Below are positions 59,410 through 64,000 of a stretch of 64,000 nucleotides of DNA, piece after piece. A program made the translations under genes and the position numbers. Source of the stretch: Panulirus ornatus (taxonomy: Eukaryota; Arthropoda; Malacostraca; Decapoda; Palinuridae); the NCBI RefSeq assembly GCF_036320965.1, contig NC_092270.1:22034940-22098939 (forward strand), read 5' to 3'. The notes under the pieces were generated by a model. The model did no database searches, was not told the origin of the DNA, and saw only the letters and a program-made list of their open reading frames with translations. Position 1 is the first letter of the stretch, and every line of letters starts with the position of its first letter.

Positions 59410-60150
59410 CTTGGTCAGGAACTTGGACGCCCCGGTATGTAGATGACGGAGGGGCGCATCGTCCCGGCTCCCGGATGGCCTAAAATGAAACTCCCTCAGC
59501 TCCTCCAAGAGGTAAAAACACAGACGTGAGGAAAATTCTTCCCAGAAAGTTAGGACGGGTTTTCTTGTGGGAGACAAGGCTGTGCGGGGAGCTGGGCTCC
59601 CTTCTGACGCCGCCAGACTCTCGGTCTGTCTGATTCGACGTGAACATGTAGGCATGTGTACCTTCAACATATATTCTTATACATGTATACGTACAGCGAA
59701 TGAGGAGGAGGGTAGAACACAAGCAGAGGATAAGAAGAAGGGACAGGAGTTAATAAATAAGACGTAAGAAGGAACATGGGAGGAAAGGAAGAAAAGCGAA
59801 GGATAAACAATACTGTAAAGAAGACGAGAAAAACAAGATTTATGGGAAACCTAAAGAAAATGGGAAGACTTCGTTGAGGAGGAGAAGGAGAACAGACAAC
59901 CTTCGTGAAGCTGAGGACGAAGACTTGTCTTGTGCCAAGCCATGAATACATAACCTTGTTACCTATCTTTTTTTTTCCTTTACTTACATCTTCCCAAACC
60001 TAATTTCTTCCTTAAGTTATCCCGGACATTTCTCTAACGTCCTGTATAAATCTGTTTAATGATTTCTTTCACATGTTTCATTCACAGAGGGTCTCGCCTT
60101 CGCAAACAGACTGGGTCGTGTGTATGTGGCGGAATACAGTATGGATTGGG
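59410..60150. other. Unique sequence, no gene recognised
   Basis: No feature seen beyond motif-free short frames. Confidence 0.4.
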
Positions 60151-60207
<57 letters not shown>

Positions 60208-60209
60208 TG
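60151..60209. repeat. (GT)n microsatellite
   Basis: About 59 bp of GT. Confidence 0.97.
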
Positions 60210-60274
60210 GTACTCACATATCCGCAGTCTCCCTTGTGGTCAGCCAGTCTTCACCAACCTTCATGGCATAGAAA

Positions 60275-60478
60275 CACTTGCCAGCCTCCCTGACCGTCAA
60301 ACGTCAGCACCAATCAAGTCCACGTAAGCCTCCTTGACCGTCAGCTGTGTCTCATAGTCTCCCTGGATGTCAGACCCAACCCTCCCTGGCTGTCAGCTGT
60401 CTCTTAGTCTCCCTGAAAGTCAGACCCAACCCTCCCTGACCCGTCAGGTGTCTCTCTTAGTCTCCCTGGAAGTGAGAC
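60275..60478. repeat. Irregular 'CTCCCTGACCGTCAG' repeat
   Basis: 'AGTCTCCCTG(G/A)A(T/A)GTCAGAC' and 'CCCTCCCTG(G/A)C(T/C)(G)TCAG' alternate, an old compound array of about 55-bp units. Confidence 0.7.
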
Positions 60479-60550
60479 ATTTCCTTCATGAATATTGGAA
60501 GCTCCGGATCCACCTCGAGCGAATGAAATTACTTCGTCTTTTAAGAGGCA

Positions 60551-60551
<1 letters not shown>

Positions 60552-60640
<89 letters not shown>
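60552..60640. repeat. (GA)n microsatellite
   Basis: About 89 bp of GA. Confidence 0.98.
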
Positions 60641-60642
<2 letters not shown>

Positions 60643-60849
60643 TCTGGGTCTCGTCTCGCGAGTTGAAAGCCAAAAGATTGAAAAGAATAATTTTTCATGA
60701 GGATCCCAAGTCAAACCATTTCTTTTTTTTTTTATTTCTTTGCTGATAATTCAGAATCGTTCGCCGTCCCGTAAGTTTTCGCACGATTTGCTCTTTGGTC
60801 TGAGTTATGGAAACGAGAGACACCTTTGTCTCGATGTATACACCTCGCT

Positions 60850-60850
60850 G

Positions 60851-60908
<58 letters not shown>
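60850..60908. repeat. (CT)n-(CA)n compound microsatellite
   Basis: CT passes directly into CA at about 60875. Confidence 0.97.
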
Positions 60909-60909
<1 letters not shown>

Positions 60910-61050
60910 TTTGAAGAAAGAGGAAGATAGATGGGTAAACAAAGAGAAATAGACAAAAATGGAGGAAAGAAAGAGAGCATACGAAGAGACAAACAGATAG
61001 ACACAAACAACACAGCTCCCTATCCACGTCCATATATATATATACATACA

Positions 61051-61395
61051 CGAACAAAGTGCATGTGAACGCTCACCTTCATGTAACATACAACCCTCCA
61101 ACAGCCAGGATCGAACCCGGGACCCCTGTGCAACAGGCGGGAGCGCTACCGCTAGGCCATGATCGCCCCTAATAGGGAAATGACTATTCGAATACTATGT
61201 ATTCTGCTGGCTGTGTGATCCTGTTGGGAAATGACCAGTGTAGACCCCGTTGCTCACCAACGTGAGACGAAGGGTATTCGAGTCCATAGTATTCGAATAG
61301 TCATTTCCCTATTAGGGGCGATCATAACCTAGCGGTAGCGCTCCCGCCTGTTGCACAAGGGTCCCGGGTTCGATCCTGGCTGTTGGAGGTTCGTA

Positions 61396-61400
<5 letters not shown>
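61051..61400. mobile_element. Second foldback tRNA-SINE element (internally deleted)
   Basis: Same family as 22422-22845. Left arm about 61088-61201 and right arm about 61285-61398 are inverted and nearly identical. Right-arm boxes: TAACCTAGCGG (61325-61335, A box with one change) and GTTCGATCC (61368-61376). Relative to the first copy about 76 bp are missing after 'GAATACTATGTA', removing the inner left arm and part of the loop, so the inner right segment (61230-61284) is single. The left unit keeps the long tail ending GCACTTTGTTCG (from 61051); the right ends in TA. Confidence 0.8.

Positions 61401-61460
<60 letters not shown>
61401..61460. repeat. (TA)n microsatellite
   Basis: About 60 bp of TA at the right end of the foldback element. 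Confidence 0.97.
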
Positions 61461-61462
<2 letters not shown>

Positions 61463-62077
61463 GTAAAGCCATTTACCTTTTATCTCTCGGCCATAACTCC
61501 TCCTGGTCGTTGGGTTGTTGTGTACCTGGAGTAATATATCGACCTGGACGGTGTTATGTGTTGTTTCCTCCTCGCTGTAGACATGTCCCTCACTTCGCTA
61601 CGATCATCGTTTCCGCCAGCCAACCAGCCAACAGCACAAGGTATAAAAGCTCGTCTTGTTCAGCCAACCATCTCTTTAACACACACACACACACACACAC
61701 AGTGATTGGACCTCTATAAGTGAGGAGAACCTGTGTGCTGAGTACTGAGTGGGTCGAGGTATGACAGAGGTCACCAGAGTTAGTGTAAACAACTTTAACG
61801 ATGGTTCTGGCTGTGGACGAGTGTACTACACTGATCACATACGAGTATATCCTGAGTGTATGATAGACCAATACATGCTTCATGATATGGTTATCTATCG
61901 TGGATGATATAATGAGTAGATATTGTCCAACAGAGATGAAAGAAGATGTCTTAAGGTATAATCCAATATACTTGACCCTTCTACAGAACAAGGGTCAAAC
62001 AGACGTCACAGTTTGTATACTAAGGTCAAGATGGTATATACGTCGTATACTGTACTCCAGCACACACTACCACACGC
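61461..62077. other. Unique sequence with a short (CA)n
   Basis: CA run at 61680-61700. No gene recognised. Confidence 0.4.
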
Positions 62078-62158
62078 GACACACCACACCACACCACACC
62101 ACACCACACCACACCAGTCCACAGCACACCACACCACACCACACCACACCACACCACA
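62078..62158. repeat. (CACAC)n pentanucleotide repeat
   Basis: ACACC units with a central AGTCCACAGC interruption. Confidence 0.95.
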
Positions 62159-62517
62159 TATCACACAACAGGAAACACCATTTTCCACGTTCATCTGAGT
62201 CTTTCATGTGAGATTATTCGTATCATCATCATCATCATCTGTGCGTCCTCTACCTCGCTATTACTTCATCAAACACCTTCCTGAGAGCAGTGGTTCATCA
62301 CATCCTCCCTCCGTCCAGAGACCACTAAAGACCCATCCTCGTCCACCAGGGACCACCCTCGTATCTCTATCACCCCTCGCCTGGCAACCTGCCTCAATTT
62401 GGACCGGATGGATTTTCGGCTTAATCAAATTATTGAAGTGGCATCATCACTACACCATTACCACATATTACCACACACGGGACGAGGCTGGAGGTGTACA
62501 TCCAATAACGTTTGGCC

Positions 62518-62745
62518 CACCATGAACCAGCCATAACCCCTGCCCACCATGAACCAGCCATAACCCCTGCCCACCATGAACCAGTCACCATAACCCCTGC
62601 CCACCATGAACCAGTCATAACCCCTGCCCACCATGAACCAGTCATAACCCCTACCTACCATAAACCACACCATGTAACCCCCTCCCCTGCCACACAACAT
62701 AACCCCCTCCCCTGCCACACAACATAACCTCCTCCCCTGCCACAC
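62518..62745. repeat. 27-bp minisatellite then 28-bp C-rich repeat
   Basis: 'CACCATGAACCAG(C/T)CATAAC' + 'CCCTGCC' about five times. It merges at 62675 into 'ACATAACCCCCTCCCCTGCC' units (3 copies). Confidence 0.9.
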
Positions 62746-63091
62746 TGCACCACAATACCCCTGCCAGTAATATCATAATGGTGTGCCCACAAAGCTATAT
62801 TTAGATGTAATCTGTTTTGTTGACGGAAATGAAATAGAAATAGTAGGATGGAACCAGGTCATTGGAGGTTACTATATCAAGTTGACCTTAACCCCGTTAC
62901 GTACACACGTACTATTCTTTCCACTTCGTTTCGTTTTGTGTCTAATGTTTCTGTACGAGCTAAATGTCAATTAATCTACCTCTCAACTTGATATTCCACA
63001 GAGTAATCCACATCTTTTTCTCAGTTCCTGTTCAAAGTTTCCTCCTTGATAAAGAATAGGAGTTTGTTAAACTGACGTTGTGTGAATTGAA
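62746..63091. other. Unique sequence, no gene recognised
   Basis: No feature seen. Confidence 0.4.
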
Positions 63092-63241
63092 CATTCCATT
63101 GGTCGTTATAGACCAATCACGATCCATTTTACAATCTGCTGCATTCCATTGGTCGTTATAGACCAATCACGATCCACTTTACAATGCGCTGCATTCCATT
63201 GGTCGTTATAGACCAATCACGATCCACCTTACAATGAGCTG
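63092..63241. repeat. 50-bp repeat (3 copies) with paired inverted CCAAT boxes
   Basis: Units at 63092, 63142 and 63192 share ATTGGTCGTTATAGACCAAT, a 7-bp inverted repeat with a 6-base loop. Each half fits the NF-Y consensus (RRCCAATSR) on opposite strands. Only three or four bases differ between units, all outside the palindrome. Confidence 0.85.
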
Positions 63242-63584
63242 CTTCCTAAAATCTGAGGATGTTATGTAGGGGTGCTTTTCCCTGTCAACATATGTGGTAT
63301 AATTAACTTATGATTAATGTACTGTGTCTTAGATCTGGTGTTGTGGCCCTTCTGTATGTCTTAGCCAGAGTGGAGTCGAACCCCATCGTTTGCCATGTCA
63401 CCTTCCCCGTCAACACCTTCACTCATTTCTTTTCCTTTCATTACAGTGATGGTGTTCACTTTCGCTGTCCCACTATGTTATCCCAGGCACTGGCGCCTCG
63501 GCAGTCGACCTCAGAGTTTGACTCAGCCTGGCTTGTGTATTCCTCGTCTACCATCTCATTTACCTTCGTGGCATCCACTCCCTT
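63242..63584. other. Unique sequence, no gene recognised
   Basis: A plus frame runs through here into the next array without recognised motifs. Confidence 0.35.
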
Positions 63585-63830
63585 ACACCTGGCCCACTCC
63601 CTTACACCTGGCCCACTCCCCTACACCTGGCCCACTCCCCTACACCTGGCCCACTCCCCTACACCTGGCCCACTCCCCTACACCTGGCCCACTCCCTTAC
63701 ACCTGGCCCACTCCCCTACACCTGGCCCACTCCCCTACACCTGGCCCACTCCCCTACACCTGGCCCACTCCCTTACACCTGGCCCACTCCCTTACACCTG
63801 GCCCACTTCCCTACACCTGGCCCACTCCAA
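63585..63830. repeat. 19-bp minisatellite, ~13 copies
   Basis: CACTCCC(C/T)TACACCTGGCC, varying only at one C/T site and one CACTTCC unit. Confidence 0.97.
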
Positions 63831-63854
63831 CCCACCCTTCAGTATGTAAACAAG

Positions 63855-64000
63855 ACCAATTTAGTAAGTAGACAGGGCCAGTTTAGTAAGTAGACTGGGC
63901 CAGTTTAGTAAGTAGACAGGACCTGTTCAGTAAGTAGACTGGGCCAGTTTAGTAAGTAGACAGGACCAGTTCAGTGAGTAGACAGTGCCAGTTTAGTAGG
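63855..64000. repeat. 22-bp minisatellite running off the window edge
   Basis: 'CAGTTTAGTAAGTAGAC' + '(A/T)GGGC' or AGGAC/AGTGC endings, six to seven units, continuing past 64000. Confidence 0.92.

Overview
The window is eukaryotic, repeat-dominated, mostly non-coding DNA. It has no operons and no long conserved coding regions. It contains long (TA)n, (CT)n/(GA)n and (GT)n/(CA)n runs, dozens of minisatellites, tRNA-derived SINE-like repeats, and debris of a jockey-like LINE. Several dispersed pieces (a 'GCGAGGTAGCG' module, a LINE 3' end with a 'GTGAAGCGTCTGGGG' stretch, and SINE tails like 'CCCAGCTGTTC') match what I remember of decapod crustacean genomes. A decapod (shrimp, crab, lobster or crayfish) is therefore my best guess. 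That rests on memory and not on a database search.

Layout. 1-9 kb: purine-rich 20-bp minisatellite, two TA runs flanking a mobile core, an 11-bp GC-rich array, CT/GA/CA microsatellites, a LINE 3' end and a SINE remnant. 9.3-10.4 kb: stretch of homopolymer blocks that looks like poor consensus sequence. 10.4-25 kb: mostly unique DNA with small minisatellites, a SINE, and a 160-60-160 bp foldback element made of two head-to-head tRNA-like SINE units. 25.4-29.0 kb: large 90-bp satellite (three 30-bp subunits, about 35.6 identical copies) that keeps one frame open for 1106 codons. 29-40 kb: minisatellites, an interrupted CA array, a second SINE, TA-flanked cores and a 26-bp array. 40.4-42.5 kb: decayed jockey-like reverse transcriptase. 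43-53 kb: pyrimidine-rich DNA, a 23-bp array of about 30 copies, a roughly 230-bp block present twice, and one plausible 99-bp coding exon on the minus strand. 53-64 kb: an 18-bp hexapeptide-coding minisatellite, LINE 3' ends including an intact C-terminal coding tail, a full TA-core-TA element, GC-rich arrays, a deleted second copy of the foldback element, and paired-CCAAT repeats.

No complete cellular gene can be supported. Nearly every long open frame is a by-product of a stop-free tandem repeat. Best guess: intergenic or intronic accessory DNA shaped by retroelement insertion and repeat expansion. The most unusual items are the two foldback tRNA-SINE elements, the TA-core-TA mobile unit, the 90-bp satellite, the hexapeptide-coding repeat whose changes are mostly synonymous, and the twice-present block with a conserved short reading frame.
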